A stretch of 48,384 nucleotides of DNA from Actibacterium sp. MT2.3-13A (lineage in GTDB: Bacteria; Pseudomonadota; Alphaproteobacteria; Rhodobacterales; Rhodobacteraceae): assembly GCF_018139985.1 (NCBI RefSeq), contig NZ_JAGSOU010000021.1, forward strand, positions 1-48,384. Direction: 5' to 3'. How positions within the stretch are numbered: position 1 is the stretch's first letter; every line of letters begins with the position of its first letter. The position numbers and the translations under genes were made by a program. Below are positions 24,507 through 34,321 of the stretch, piece after piece. The notes under the pieces are model-generated. The model worked only from the letters and a program-made list of their open reading frames with translations. It had not been told where the DNA came from and ran no database searches.

Positions 24507-25877
24507 ATGAATACACTCGCAGGGGTGACACGCGGCGATCAGTATCGCGCGCTGGGCCTCAGCACCTTCGCCTTCACGGTGTGTTTCGCCGTGTGGACGA
24601 TCTTCTCCATCATCGGGGTGAAGATCAAAGGCGAGCTGGGTCTCTCGGAAAGCCAGTTTGGCCTTCTGGTCGCGACGCCGGTCCTGACCGGGTCGGTCAG
24701 CCGGATCTTCCTCGGCGTGTGGACCGAGCAGTTCGGCGGGCGCCTGATGTTCCCGCTGCAGATGCTGACCACGGCGGTCTGCGTCTGGCTGCTGACCTCG
24801 GTCAGCAGCTATCCGGTCTTCCTGCTTGCGGCGCTGGGGCTGGGCCTGGCGGGCGGGTCCTTCATCATCGGCATCGCCTACACCTCGCGCTGGTTCGACA
24901 AGGAACATCAGGGCACCGCCCTGGGCATTTTCGGCGCCGGCAACGTGGGCGCCGCGGTGACCAACTTCGCCGCGCCCTTCCTCGTGGTCGCGGTCGGCTG
25001 GGAAGGCACCGCGCGCATCTACGCCATCGTGCTGGCCGCCACCGCGGTGCTGTTCTACCTGCTGGCCAAGAACGACCCCGTGCACGAGGCGCGCAAGCGC
25101 ACCGGCGAGGGGCCTGTCTCGACCGCGGATCAGCTGGCGCCGCTGAAGAACATCCAGGTCTGGCGTTTCGCCACCTATTACTTCTTCGTCTTTGGCGGTT
25201 TCGTCGCCTTTGCCTCGTTCCTGCCGCGCTACTACGTCGGCGCCTATGGGCTGGAACTGACCACCGCGGGCGTCTTTGCGGGTCTCTACTCGCTGCCGGG
25301 CTCGGTGTTCCGGGCGCTGGGCGGCTGGATGTCGGACCGCTGGGGCGCGCGTTTCGTGATGTATCTGACCTTCATCGTCTCGCTCGTTATCCTGTTCATC
25401 CTCAGCTACCCCGAGACCAGCTACACCGTCGCCGGCATCACCGGGCCGATCACCTTCGACTTCGGCATCTCGGTCGGTGTCTTCGTCGCGCTGACCGTGG
25501 TGCTGGGCTTCGTGATGAGCCTCGGCAAGGCGGCCGTCTACAAGCACATCCCGGTCTACTACCCGTATCACGTCGGCTCGGTCGGCGGGCTCGTGGGCAT
25601 GATCGGCGGCCTGGGCGGGTTCTTCCTGCCCATCGCCTTCGGCGCGCTGCTTGACCTGACGGGAGTGTGGACCGCGCCCTTCATGCTGACCTTCGTGCTG
25701 GTCGCGATCATGACCGTGTGGATGCACGTCGCCATCCGCCGGATGGAGCGCCGCCGCCACCCGGGCCTCGAGGAGGAGCGCTTCCTGTCGGACGTTCCCG
25801 ACAAGCCGCTGGCCGCCCCCGCAAGCGGCCGGCCCGAGGCAGAGGCCGCCTCTGCCGCCGGGCGCCCGGCGCAATGA
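24507..25877 (+). CDS. narK1: NarK1-type nitrate/nitrite transporter (MFS)
   Basis: A 456-residue, 12-segment major facilitator protein of the nitrate/nitrite porter family. Conserved Arg-containing helices and the Gly-rich nitrate signatures are present (GLGLAGGSFIIGIAYTSRWF and GSVGGLVGMIGGLGGFFLP). The short, NarK1-like form is thought to act as a nitrate-proton symporter. In Paracoccus, NarK1 and NarK2 are fused in one protein; here they are separate genes 70 bases apart. The start was set at ATG 24507 after AGGAGGA; a longer frame adds 19 unlikely residues. It is the first gene of the nar operon, behind the FNR box at 24410. Confidence 0.92.
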   Translation: MNTLAGVTRGDQYRALGLSTFAFTVCFAVWTIFSIIGVKIKGELGLSESQFGLLVATPVLTGSVSRIFLGVWTEQFGGRLMFPLQMLTTAVCVWLLTSVSSYPVFLLAALGLGLAGGSFIIGIAYTSRWFDKEHQGTALGIFGAGNVGAAVTNFAAPFLVVAVGWEGTARIYAIVLAATAVLFYLLAKNDPVHEARKRTGEGPVSTADQLAPLKNIQVWRFATYYFFVFGGFVAFASFLPRYYVGAYGLELTTAGVFAGLYSLPGSVFRALGGWMSDRWGARFVMYLTFIVSLVILFILSYPETSYTVAGITGPITFDFGISVGVFVALTVVLGFVMSLGKAAVYKHIPVYYPYHVGSVGGLVGMIGGLGGFFLPIAFGALLDLTGVWTAPFMLTFVLVAIMTVWMHVAIRRMERRRHPGLEEERFLSDVPDKPLAAPASGRPEAEAASAAGRPAQ

Positions 25878-25947
25878 CAATGACACCGGGGGGCGGGCAG
25901 CGCGCGCCTGTCCCCCGCCATGCAATCCCAGAAAGACGGAGAGTGTC

Positions 25948-27555
25948 GTGGGACAAGACCTGAGAAACTGGAACCCCGATGACGAGGCCTTCTGGGCGTC
26001 AAAGGGCAAGGCGATCGCCAACCGCAACTTGTGGATTTCGATCCCGTCGCTTCTGTGCGGCTTCGCCGTGTGGGTGTATTGGGGGATCATCACCGTGCAG
26101 ATGCTCAACCTGGGCTTTCCCTTTGAAAACGCCCAGTTGTTTACCCTGACGGCCATCTCGGGCCTGACGGGTGCGACGCTGCGCATCCCCTCAACCTTCT
26201 TCATCCGCATCGCGGGCGGGCGGAACACGATCTTCTTCACCACCGCGCTGCTGATGATCCCGGCCGCCGGCACCGGCTTCGCGCTGCGCGATCCCGAGAC
26301 CCCGCTGTGGGTGTTCCAGGTGCTGGCCTTCCTGTCGGGGATCGGCGGCGGCAACTTCGCCAGCTCGATGTCCAACATCAGCTTCTTCTTTCCCAAGAAG
26401 ATCCAGGGCTACGCGTTGGGGATGAACGCGGGGCTGGGCAATTTCGGCGTGACCACGATGCAGATCCTGATCCCGCTGGTAATGACCTTCGCCTTGTTCG
26501 GCGGCGAGCCGATGATCCTGGTCAACACCTCGGGCACGCTGATCGGCAAGATCCCCGCAGGCTCCGAGACCTATATCCACAACGCGGGCTTCGTCTGGCT
26601 GCTGTTCCTGGTGCCGCTTGCCTTCGCCGGCTGGTTTGGCATGAACAACATCCGAGATCCGCATGTCTCGCCCGACATCCCCGGCCCGATCGGCGCCTTC
26701 TCGATCATCTCGGTGATGCTGCTGATCGGCTTCGTGACCGCGGCCTTCGGCCTGTGGCTGATGCTGCCGGCGGACGTGGGCGGCTCGGGCTTCAACGTGT
26801 CGAAATGGATCGCCCTGCCGGTCGTGATCGCGCTGACCGTGGGCCTGCTCAAGATCCTGCCCGGCCAGGTCGGCCAGAACCTGACCCGCCAGTACCGGAT
26901 CTTCGGCAACAAGCACACCTGGGCGATGACCGTCATCTACACCATGACCTTCGGCAGCTTCATCGGCTTCTCGGCGGCGCTGGCGCTGACGATCAAGGTG
27001 GTGTTCGGCTTCCAGCATGTCGAAGTGGACGGGGTGCTGACCCACACCACGGTCAACGCCAACGGCCCCTCGGCGCTGATGTATGCCTGGATGGGCCCGT
27101 TCATCGGCGCGCTGATCCGCCCGGTGGGCGGCATGTTGGCCGACAAGCTGGGCGGAGCCCGTGTGACGCAGTGGATCTCCTATGTGATGGTCGTCTCCGC
27201 GCTGGGCGTCGCCTATTTCATCCAGAAGGCCTACGGTTCGGCCACACCGGAGCAGTATTTCCTGCCCTTCCTGGGGCTGTTCCTGATCCTGTTCGCGGCC
27301 ACCGGCATCGGCAATGGCTCGACCTTCCGCACCATCGCCGTGGCCTTCGACAAGGAGCAGGCCGGACCGGTGCTGGGCTGGACCTCGGCGGTGGCGGCCT
27401 ACGGCGCCTTCATCATCCCCAAGGTCTTCGGCGAGCAGATGAGCGCCGGCTCCCCGCAATACGCGCTCTACGGCTTCGCGGTCTTCTACCTGCTCTGCAT
27501 CGTGATCAACTGGTGGTTCTACCTGCGGCCGAACGCCTACATCCAGAACCCCTGA
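25948..27555 (+). CDS. narK2: NarK2-type nitrate/nitrite antiporter (MFS)
   Basis: A 535-residue MFS protein of the longer NarK2 type, with the nitrate signature GIGGGNFASSMSNISFFFP near residue 130 and a second Gly-rich, Pro-ended motif near the C-terminus. NarK2 proteins exchange external nitrate for internal nitrite, which is needed because NarG faces the cytoplasm. The start is GTG after GACGGAGAG. A GC-rich inverted repeat (GGGCAG with CTGTCC) lies in the gap after narK1. Its partner genes narGHJI begin 66 bases downstream. Confidence 0.92.
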   Translation: MGQDLRNWNPDDEAFWASKGKAIANRNLWISIPSLLCGFAVWVYWGIITVQMLNLGFPFENAQLFTLTAISGLTGATLRIPSTFFIRIAGGRNTIFFTTALLMIPAAGTGFALRDPETPLWVFQVLAFLSGIGGGNFASSMSNISFFFPKKIQGYALGMNAGLGNFGVTTMQILIPLVMTFALFGGEPMILVNTSGTLIGKIPAGSETYIHNAGFVWLLFLVPLAFAGWFGMNNIRDPHVSPDIPGPIGAFSIISVMLLIGFVTAAFGLWLMLPADVGGSGFNVSKWIALPVVIALTVGLLKILPGQVGQNLTRQYRIFGNKHTWAMTVIYTMTFGSFIGFSAALALTIKVVFGFQHVEVDGVLTHTTVNANGPSALMYAWMGPFIGALIRPVGGMLADKLGGARVTQWISYVMVVSALGVAYFIQKAYGSATPEQYFLPFLGLFLILFAATGIGNGSTFRTIAVAFDKEQAGPVLGWTSAVAAYGAFIIPKVFGEQMSAGSPQYALYGFAVFYLLCIVINWWFYLRPNAYIQNP

Positions 27556-27621
27556 TCGCCACGGTTTAACGGGTGGCGGTCGCACGGCCGCCGCCCCAAT
27601 TCGCATCATTGGAGGCACGAG

Positions 27622-30600
27622 ATGAGCCACCTTCTCGACAGACTGAACTTCCTCAAGCCCAAGGAGCTGGAACAGTATTCCGACGGCTGGGGCCAGGTCA
27701 CCAAGGAAGACCGCGGCTGGGAAGACACCTATCGCAACCGCTGGCGCCACGACAAAGTGGTGCGCTCCACCCACGGGGTGAACTGCACCGGATCATGCAG
27801 CTGGAAGATCTACGTCAAGTCGGGGATCGTCACCTGGGAGACCCAGCAGACCGACTATCCCCGCACCCGCCCGGGCCTGCCCAACCACGAGCCGCGCGGC
27901 TGCGCGCGCGGCGCGTCCTACAGCTGGTATCTTTATTCGGCCAACCGGGTGAAGCACCCGCTGGTGCGCGGCCGGCTGCTGAAGATGTGGCGCGAGATGC
28001 GCAAGGCCAAGTCGCCGATCGAGGCCTGGACCGCGATCCAGAGCGACCCGATCCTGCGCGCCGAATACACGAAAATCCGGGGCAAGGGCGGCTTCGTGCG
28101 CGCCAGCTGGGATGAGGCGACCGAGATCACCGCGGCGGCGAACGCCTACACGGCCAGGAGATACGGCCCCGACCGGGTTTTCGGCTTCTCTCCGATCCCG
28201 GCGATGTCGATGGTCTCCTACGCGGCCGGCGCGCGCTACCTGTCGCTGCTGGGCGGCACGGTGATGTCCTTCTACGACTGGTATTGCGATCTGCCGCCGG
28301 CCAGTCCGCAGACCTGGGGCGAGCAGACCGACGTGCCGGAATCGGCGGATTGGTACAACGCCGGCTTCCTGCTGATCTGGGGCTCGAACGTGCCGCAGAC
28401 GCGGACCCCTGACGCGCATTTCTACACCGAGGCGCGCTATCGCGGCACCAAGTCGGCGGTGATCTGCCCGGACTATTCCGAAGCCTCGAAATTCGGCGAC
28501 ATCTGGCTGAACCCCAAGCAGGGCACCGACAGCGCGCTGGCCATGGCCATGGGCCATGTCATCCTGCGCGAGTTCCACCTCGACCGTCAGGCCGAGTATT
28601 TCGAGGATTACGCGCGCAAATACAGCGACATGCCCATGCTCGTCCGCCTCGACGAGAAGGGCGGCCGGCTGGTGCCGGGGCGCATGCTGCGCGCGGATGA
28701 CTTCTCCGACAAGCTCGGCGAGAGCAACAACCCCGAATGGAAGACCGTCGCCTATGACGAGACCACCGGTAAGCCGGTCGTCCCCAACGGCTCGATCGGG
28801 TTCCGCTGGGGCGAGGAGGGCAAGTGGAACCTCGAAGAGCGCGCCGGAAAGACCGAGGTCAAGCTGCGCCTGAGCCAGATCATGGAAGAGCACCACGACG
28901 AGGTGGTGGGCGTCGATTTCCCCTATTTCGGCGGCGCGGCCACCGCGAACTTCGTCAAATGCGAACACCCCGAGGTGCTGACCCGCAACATCCCGGCGCG
29001 CAAGCTGACGCTGGCCGATGGCGAGGAGGTCTATGTCGCCACCGTCTTCGACCTGTTCTGCGCCAATTACGGGCTCGACCGGGGTGTGGGCGGCGACTGG
29101 GTGACGCGGTCCTACGACGACGACATGCCCTACACCCCGAAATGGGCCGAGAAGATCACCGGCGTCTCCGCCGACAAGATCATCACCGTCGCGCGCGAGT
29201 TCGCGCTGAACGCCGAGAAGACCCACGGCAAGTCGATGGTCATCCTCGGCGCCGGCCTGAACCACTGGTATCACATGGACATGAACTACCGCGGCATCAT
29301 CAACATGCTGGTGATGTGCGGCTGCGTGGGCCAGTCGGGCGGCGGCTGGAGCCACTATGTCGGCCAGGAGAAGCTGCGCCCGCAGACCGGCTGGACGCCG
29401 CTGGCCTTCGCGCTGGACTGGGGGCGCCCGCCGCGGCACATGAACTCGACCAGCGCGTGGTATGCCCATACAGACCAGTGGCGCTACGAGACGCTCTCGG
29501 CGCAGGAGATCCTGTCGCCGACCGCGCCTGAGGGCGACTGGGACGTGTCGCTGATCGACTACAACATCCGCGCCGAACGCATGGGCTGGCTGCCCTCGGC
29601 GCCGCAGCTCAAGACCAACCCGCTGGAGGTCGCGAAGGCGGCCAAGGCCGAGGGCAAGGACATCCCGGTCTATGTCGCCGAGAAGCTGAAGTCGGGAGAG
29701 CTGCAGATGTCCTGCGAGGACCCCGACGCGCCCGAGAACTGGCCGCGCAACCTCTTTGTGTGGCGGTCGAACCTGCTGGGCTCCTCGGGCAAGGGGCACG
29801 AGTATTTCCTCAAGCACCTGCTGGGCACCGATCACGGCATCCTCGGCAAGGATCTGGGCGAGGAAGGCCGCGCCAAGCCGAAGGAGGCCGTCTGGCACGA
29901 CCAGGCGCCGCAGGGCAAGCTGGACCTGCTGGTCTGCATCGACTTCCGCATGTCCACCACGGCGGTCTATGCCGATGTCGTTCTGCCCACCGCCTCGTGG
30001 TATGAGAAGAACGACCTCAACACCTCAGACATGCACCCGTTCATTCACCCGCTGCAGGCGGCGGTGGACCCGGCCTATGAGTCCAAGTCAGACTGGGAAA
30101 TCTTCAAGGCCATCGCGAAGAAGTTCCAGGAGGTCGCCCCCGAGATCCTCGGCAAGGAGACCGATATCGTCCAGGCGCCGATCCTGCACGACACGGCGGG
30201 CGAGCTGGCCCAGCCCGAGGTGAAGGACTGGAAGAAGGGCGAATGCGACCTGATCCCGGGCAAGACCGCGCCGAACTACATTGCGGTCGAACGCGATTAT
30301 CCCGCGCTCTACGACCGCTTCGTGGCCGTGGGACCGCTGATGGACAAGCTCGGCAATGGCGGCAAGGGCATCGGCTGGGACACCAAGCACGAGATCGAGG
30401 AACTGCGCCAACTCAACGGCACCTGGGCGGACGGACCGGCCAAGGGCTGCCCGAAGATCGTCACCGACATCGACGCCACCGAGGTCATCATGATGCTGGC
30501 GCCCGAGACCAACGGCCAGGTGGCGGTCAAGGCATGGCACGCGCTGGAGAAACCCACCGGCCGCCAGCACGCGCATCTGGCCGAGGGGCAGGAGCACACC

Positions 30601-31353
30601 AAGATCCGCTTCCACGATATCGCCGCGCAGCCGCGCAAGATCATCAGCTCGCCCACCTGGTCGGGCATCGAAAGCGAGGAGGTCTGCTACAACGCCGGCT
30701 ACACCAATGTGCATGAGCTGATCCCCTGGCGCACCGTGACCGGCCGCCAGCAACTCTATCAGGATCACCTGTGGATGCGCGCGTTTGGCGAGGCGCTGTG
30801 CCAATATCGCCCTCCGGTCGATCTGAAGACCGTCACCGCGGCCGTGAACACGGATGCCGACAGCAAGCATGTGGTGCTGAACTTCATCACGCCGCACCAG
30901 AAATGGGGCATCCATTCGACCTATTCGGACAACCTCCACATGCTCACGCTGAACCGCGGCGGGCCGGTGGTCTGGCTCTCCGAGGCTGACGCCCGGAAGG
31001 CCGGGATCGAGGACAACGACTGGGTCGAGGCCTACAACGTCAACGGCGCGCTGACCGCGCGGGCCGTGGTGTCGCAGCGCATGAAGGAAGGCACGATCTT
31101 CATGTATCATGCGCAGGAAAAGATCGTGAACACGCCGGGCTCCGAAAAGACCGGCCTGCGCGGGGGCATCCACAACTCGGTCACCCGCGCCACGCTGAAA
31201 CCCACTCACATGATCGGCGGCTATGCCCAGTTGGCCTATGGCTTCAACTACTACGGCACGGTCGGGTCGAACCGGGACGAATTCGTCATCGTCCGCCGGA
31301 TGCAGAAAATCGACTGGCTTGACCAGCCCGCAACCCAGGAGGCAGCGGAATGA
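27622..31353 (+). CDS. narG: Respiratory nitrate reductase alpha subunit NarG
   Basis: A 1243-residue molybdenum enzyme that reduces nitrate to nitrite on the cytoplasmic face of the inner membrane. The FS0 cluster ligands are visible as H51, C55, C59 and C94 (HGVNCTGSC and PRGC). The segment SFYDWYCDLPPASPQTWGEQ holds the region of the Asp molybdenum ligand. GSNVPQTRTPDAHF and the C-terminal molybdopterin-binding domain are intact. Length equals the family norm. The first residues, a short NarG leader-like arm, are kept in the mature protein in known NarG. ATG follows GGAGG. It overlaps narH by four bases. It requires NarJ for cofactor insertion and Moco made with MoeA. Confidence 0.98.
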   Translation: MSHLLDRLNFLKPKELEQYSDGWGQVTKEDRGWEDTYRNRWRHDKVVRSTHGVNCTGSCSWKIYVKSGIVTWETQQTDYPRTRPGLPNHEPRGCARGASYSWYLYSANRVKHPLVRGRLLKMWREMRKAKSPIEAWTAIQSDPILRAEYTKIRGKGGFVRASWDEATEITAAANAYTARRYGPDRVFGFSPIPAMSMVSYAAGARYLSLLGGTVMSFYDWYCDLPPASPQTWGEQTDVPESADWYNAGFLLIWGSNVPQTRTPDAHFYTEARYRGTKSAVICPDYSEASKFGDIWLNPKQGTDSALAMAMGHVILREFHLDRQAEYFEDYARKYSDMPMLVRLDEKGGRLVPGRMLRADDFSDKLGESNNPEWKTVAYDETTGKPVVPNGSIGFRWGEEGKWNLEERAGKTEVKLRLSQIMEEHHDEVVGVDFPYFGGAATANFVKCEHPEVLTRNIPARKLTLADGEEVYVATVFDLFCANYGLDRGVGGDWVTRSYDDDMPYTPKWAEKITGVSADKIITVAREFALNAEKTHGKSMVILGAGLNHWYHMDMNYRGIINMLVMCGCVGQSGGGWSHYVGQEKLRPQTGWTPLAFALDWGRPPRHMNSTSAWYAHTDQWRYETLSAQEILSPTAPEGDWDVSLIDYNIRAERMGWLPSAPQLKTNPLEVAKAAKAEGKDIPVYVAEKLKSGELQMSCEDPDAPENWPRNLFVWRSNLLGSSGKGHEYFLKHLLGTDHGILGKDLGEEGRAKPKEAVWHDQAPQGKLDLLVCIDFRMSTTAVYADVVLPTASWYEKNDLNTSDMHPFIHPLQAAVDPAYESKSDWEIFKAIAKKFQEVAPEILGKETDIVQAPILHDTAGELAQPEVKDWKKGECDLIPGKTAPNYIAVERDYPALYDRFVAVGPLMDKLGNGGKGIGWDTKHEIEELRQLNGTWADGPAKGCPKIVTDIDATEVIMMLAPETNGQVAVKAWHALEKPTGRQHAHLAEGQEHTKIRFHDIAAQPRKIISSPTWSGIESEEVCYNAGYTNVHELIPWRTVTGRQQLYQDHLWMRAFGEALCQYRPPVDLKTVTAAVNTDADSKHVVLNFITPHQKWGIHSTYSDNLHMLTLNRGGPVVWLSEADARKAGIEDNDWVEAYNVNGALTARAVVSQRMKEGTIFMYHAQEKIVNTPGSEKTGLRGGIHNSVTRATLKPTHMIGGYAQLAYGFNYYGTVGSNRDEFVIVRRMQKIDWLDQPATQEAAE

Positions 31354-32873
31354 GAGTACGCGCACAGATCGGCATGGTGCTGAACCTCGACAAATGCATC
31401 GGGTGCCACACCTGTTCCGTCACCTGCAAGAACGTCTGGACCTCGCGCGACGGCGTCGAATACGCCTGGTTCAACAACGTCGAGACCAAGCCGGGCATCG
31501 GCTATCCCAAGGACTGGGAGAACCAGAACCGCTGGAAGGGCGGCTGGGAGCGCAATTCCCGGGGCCATATCCAGCCCAAGCAGGGCGCCAAGTGGCGCAT
31601 CCTGGCCAACATCTTCGGCAACCCCTCGCTGCCCGAGATCGACGATTATTACGAGCCGTTCGATTTCGACCACGATCACCTCAAATCGGCCCCCGAGATG
31701 AAGGCCTTCCCGACCGCGCGCCCCTATTCCAAGATCACCGGAGAGCGGATCGAGAAGATCGAGTGGGGCCCGAACTGGGAGGAGATCCTGGGCGGCGAGT
31801 TCGCCAAGCGCAGCCAGGACTACAACTTCGAGGGCGTGCAGAAGGAGATCTACGGGGAATACGAGAACACCTTCATGATGTATCTCCCCCGGCTCTGCGA
31901 GCACTGCCTGAACCCGACCTGCGCGGCGTCCTGCCCCTCGGGCGCGATCTACAAGCGCGAAGAGGACGGCGTGGTCCTGATCGACCAGGAGAAGTGCCGC
32001 GGCTGGCGGATGTGCGTCTCCGGCTGCCCCTACAAGAAGGTCTATTACAACTGGGACACCGGCAAGTCCGAGAAATGCACCTTCTGCTATCCTCGGATCG
32101 AATCCGGCATGCCGACGGTCTGTTCGGAAACCTGCGTGGGGCGCATCCGCTATCTCGGCGTGGTGCTCTATGACGCCGACGCGATCGAGAAGGCGGCCAG
32201 CGCCGAGCGCACCACCGACCTCTACGACGCGCAGCTTGACGTGTTCCTCGACCCCCACGATCCGGTGGTCCGGGACATGGCGCTGGCCGATGGCGTGCCG
32301 GCCGAATGGATCGAGGCGGCGCAGAACTCGCCGGTCTGGAAGATGGCGATGGAGTGGAAGGTCGCCTTTCCGCTGCACCCGGAATACCGGACGCTGCCGA
32401 TGGTGTGGTATATCCCGCCGCTCAGCCCGATCCAGAACGCCGCCGAGGCGGGCCGGCTGGGCCATGACGGCGAGATGCCGGATGTGCGCAACCTGCGCAT
32501 CCCGCTGAAATACCTCGCCAACATGCTGACCGCCGGCGACGAGAAGCCGGTGGCCCAGGCACTGGAGCGGATGCTGGCCATGCGCGCCTACATGCGCGCC
32601 AAGACCGTGGATGGCGTCATCGACGAGGCCATCGCCGCCAGGGTGGGCCTGTCGGGCCGGGTGATCGAGGACATGTACAAGATCATGGCCCTTGCGGATT
32701 ACGAGGACCGTTTCGTGATCCCAACCACCCACCGCGAACTGGCCGAAGAGGCGATGGATATCCGCGGCGGCTGCGGTTTCACCGACGGCAACGGCTGTTC
32801 GACGGGCGTCTCGGAGGGGACGCTCTTCGGCGGCAAGAAGAAGAAATTCACCCTGCCTTCGGAGGCGTTCTGA
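31350..32873 (+). CDS. narH: Respiratory nitrate reductase beta subunit NarH
   Basis: A 507-residue iron-sulfur protein that passes electrons from NarI hemes to NarG. Four Cys groups are seen: CIGCHTCSVTC at residues 16-26, CEHCLNPTCAASC, CRGWRMCVSGC and CTFC with a later CSETC. The Trp in the third group replaces a Cys and marks the [3Fe-4S] cluster of NarH proteins. Its start codon overlaps the narG stop and its stop overlaps the narJ start, so the three are translationally coupled. Confidence 0.98.
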   Translation: MRVRAQIGMVLNLDKCIGCHTCSVTCKNVWTSRDGVEYAWFNNVETKPGIGYPKDWENQNRWKGGWERNSRGHIQPKQGAKWRILANIFGNPSLPEIDDYYEPFDFDHDHLKSAPEMKAFPTARPYSKITGERIEKIEWGPNWEEILGGEFAKRSQDYNFEGVQKEIYGEYENTFMMYLPRLCEHCLNPTCAASCPSGAIYKREEDGVVLIDQEKCRGWRMCVSGCPYKKVYYNWDTGKSEKCTFCYPRIESGMPTVCSETCVGRIRYLGVVLYDADAIEKAASAERTTDLYDAQLDVFLDPHDPVVRDMALADGVPAEWIEAAQNSPVWKMAMEWKVAFPLHPEYRTLPMVWYIPPLSPIQNAAEAGRLGHDGEMPDVRNLRIPLKYLANMLTAGDEKPVAQALERMLAMRAYMRAKTVDGVIDEAIAARVGLSGRVIEDMYKIMALADYEDRFVIPTTHRELAEEAMDIRGGCGFTDGNGCSTGVSEGTLFGGKKKKFTLPSEAF

Positions 32874-33583
32874 TGACCGTGACACTCAAGGCCCTGTCGG
32901 CGCTGCTGACCTATCCCGGCCCGGACCTGCAGACCGCGGTCAGCGAGATCCGGGGCGTGCTGGCCTCGGAGGGGCTCATCCCCGACGAGGCCCTCGCCGC
33001 GCTCGAACCGCTGCTCAAGGATATCGAGATGGCGGATATCTACGATCTGCAGGAGCGGTTCGTGACGCTGTTCGACCGCTCCCGTTCGCTGTCGCTGAAC
33101 CTGTTCGAACATGTCCACGGCGAAAGCCGCGACCGCGGCGGGGCGATGCTGGATCTGCTGGAGACTTACCGCGCCGGAGGGTTCGAACCGGTGACAGAGG
33201 AACTGCCCGATCACCTGCCGGTGTTGCTGGAGTTCCTGTCGCAACGCCCGCTGGGCGAGGCGCGCGAGATCCTGTCGGACGCGGCGCATATCCTTGAGGT
33301 CCTGCGCCGGCGGCTGGAACGCCGCGAGAGCCCATATGCGCCGGTCTTCGCGGCGCTGGTGCAGCTCTCGGGCGCCACGGCCGACGGCGACAGCGTGGCC
33401 GAGATGCTGGCCCAGCCCGATGACGATCCCAACGACCTGGAGCAGCTCGACGCCGTCTGGGAGGAGGCCGAGGTCACCTTCGGCCCCGACCCGAATGCCG
33501 GCTGCCCGCAGGTGCGCGACATGCTCGCGCGCATGGATACACCCCTGACGCCCGCGCCGGCCCGGCCGGCCGCGGCAGAGTGA
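32873..33583 (+). CDS. narJ: Nitrate reductase assembly chaperone NarJ
   Basis: A 236-residue helical chaperone of the NarJ/TorD group, with the family segment LFDRSRSLSLNLFEHVHGESRDRG near residues 64-88. NarJ binds apo-NarG, holds the complex until molybdenum cofactor is inserted, and is not part of the final enzyme. The gene shares a base with the end of narH. The C-terminal tail is Pro/Ala-rich and probably disordered. Confidence 0.96.
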   Translation: MTVTLKALSALLTYPGPDLQTAVSEIRGVLASEGLIPDEALAALEPLLKDIEMADIYDLQERFVTLFDRSRSLSLNLFEHVHGESRDRGGAMLDLLETYRAGGFEPVTEELPDHLPVLLEFLSQRPLGEAREILSDAAHILEVLRRRLERRESPYAPVFAALVQLSGATADGDSVAEMLAQPDDDPNDLEQLDAVWEEAEVTFGPDPNAGCPQVRDMLARMDTPLTPAPARPAAAE

Positions 33584-33594
33584 TGGAGGCTCTG

Positions 33595-34317
33595 ATGCAC
33601 AATTTCCTGTTCGGGATTTACCCCTACATCGCGCTTTCGGTGGCCATCCTCGGCTCGATCGCGCGCTATGAGCGCGACCCGTTCACCTGGAAGACCTCGT
33701 CCTCGCAGCTGTTGCGCCGCAAGCAGCTGATCCTGGGGTCGGTGCTGTTCCATGTCGGCGTTCTGGTCATCTTCTTCGGTCACCTGATCGGCCTGCTGAC
33801 CCCGATCCAGGTCTTCGACGCGCTGGGCATCAGCCACGGCGCCAAGCAGCTGCTGGCCGTGATCGCCGGGGGCATTGCCGGTGTCATGGCGCTGGTCGGG
33901 GGGGGGATCCTGTTCCACCGCCGCTGGACCGATCCGCGCATCCGCCAGACCTCCAGCTTCGCCGATATCGCGATCCTGGCGATGCTGTTGGCGCAGCTGG
34001 TGCTGGGGGTGGGCACGATCTTCGTCTCGCTGCAGCATCTCGACGGGTACGAGATGACCAAGTTCATGGCCTGGGCGCAGGGCATCTGGACCTTCGACGG
34101 GCAGGCGGCCAGCTACATCGCGGATGTGCACTGGCTGTTCAAGATGCACCTGTTCCTGGGGCTGACGATCTTCCTCGTGTTCCCCTTCACGCGGCTGGTG
34201 CACATGCTGTCGGTGCCGCTGCGTTATTTCACGCGGCCGGGCTACCAGATTGTGCGCTCGCGCCGGCAGGAGCCGCTGCCCGAGCGCGACGCGACCCGCG
34301 TCAAGCCGGCGGAGTGA
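33595..34317 (+). CDS. narI: Respiratory nitrate reductase gamma subunit NarI (cytochrome b)
   Basis: A 240-residue membrane protein with five hydrophobic segments that oxidises quinol and carries two b hemes. The four heme ligands are in place: H53 and H63 in LFHVGVLVIFFGH, and H185 and H203 in KMHLFLG and RLVH, with the spacing known from E. coli NarI. The start was set at ATG 33595, six bases after GGAGG, where MHNFLFGIYPYIA aligns with other NarI starts; an upstream GTG adds five residues. It follows narJ by 11 bases. Confidence 0.96.
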   Translation: MHNFLFGIYPYIALSVAILGSIARYERDPFTWKTSSSQLLRRKQLILGSVLFHVGVLVIFFGHLIGLLTPIQVFDALGISHGAKQLLAVIAGGIAGVMALVGGGILFHRRWTDPRIRQTSSFADIAILAMLLAQLVLGVGTIFVSLQHLDGYEMTKFMAWAQGIWTFDGQAASYIADVHWLFKMHLFLGLTIFLVFPFTRLVHMLSVPLRYFTRPGYQIVRSRRQEPLPERDATRVKPAE

Positions 34318-34321
34318 GGCG

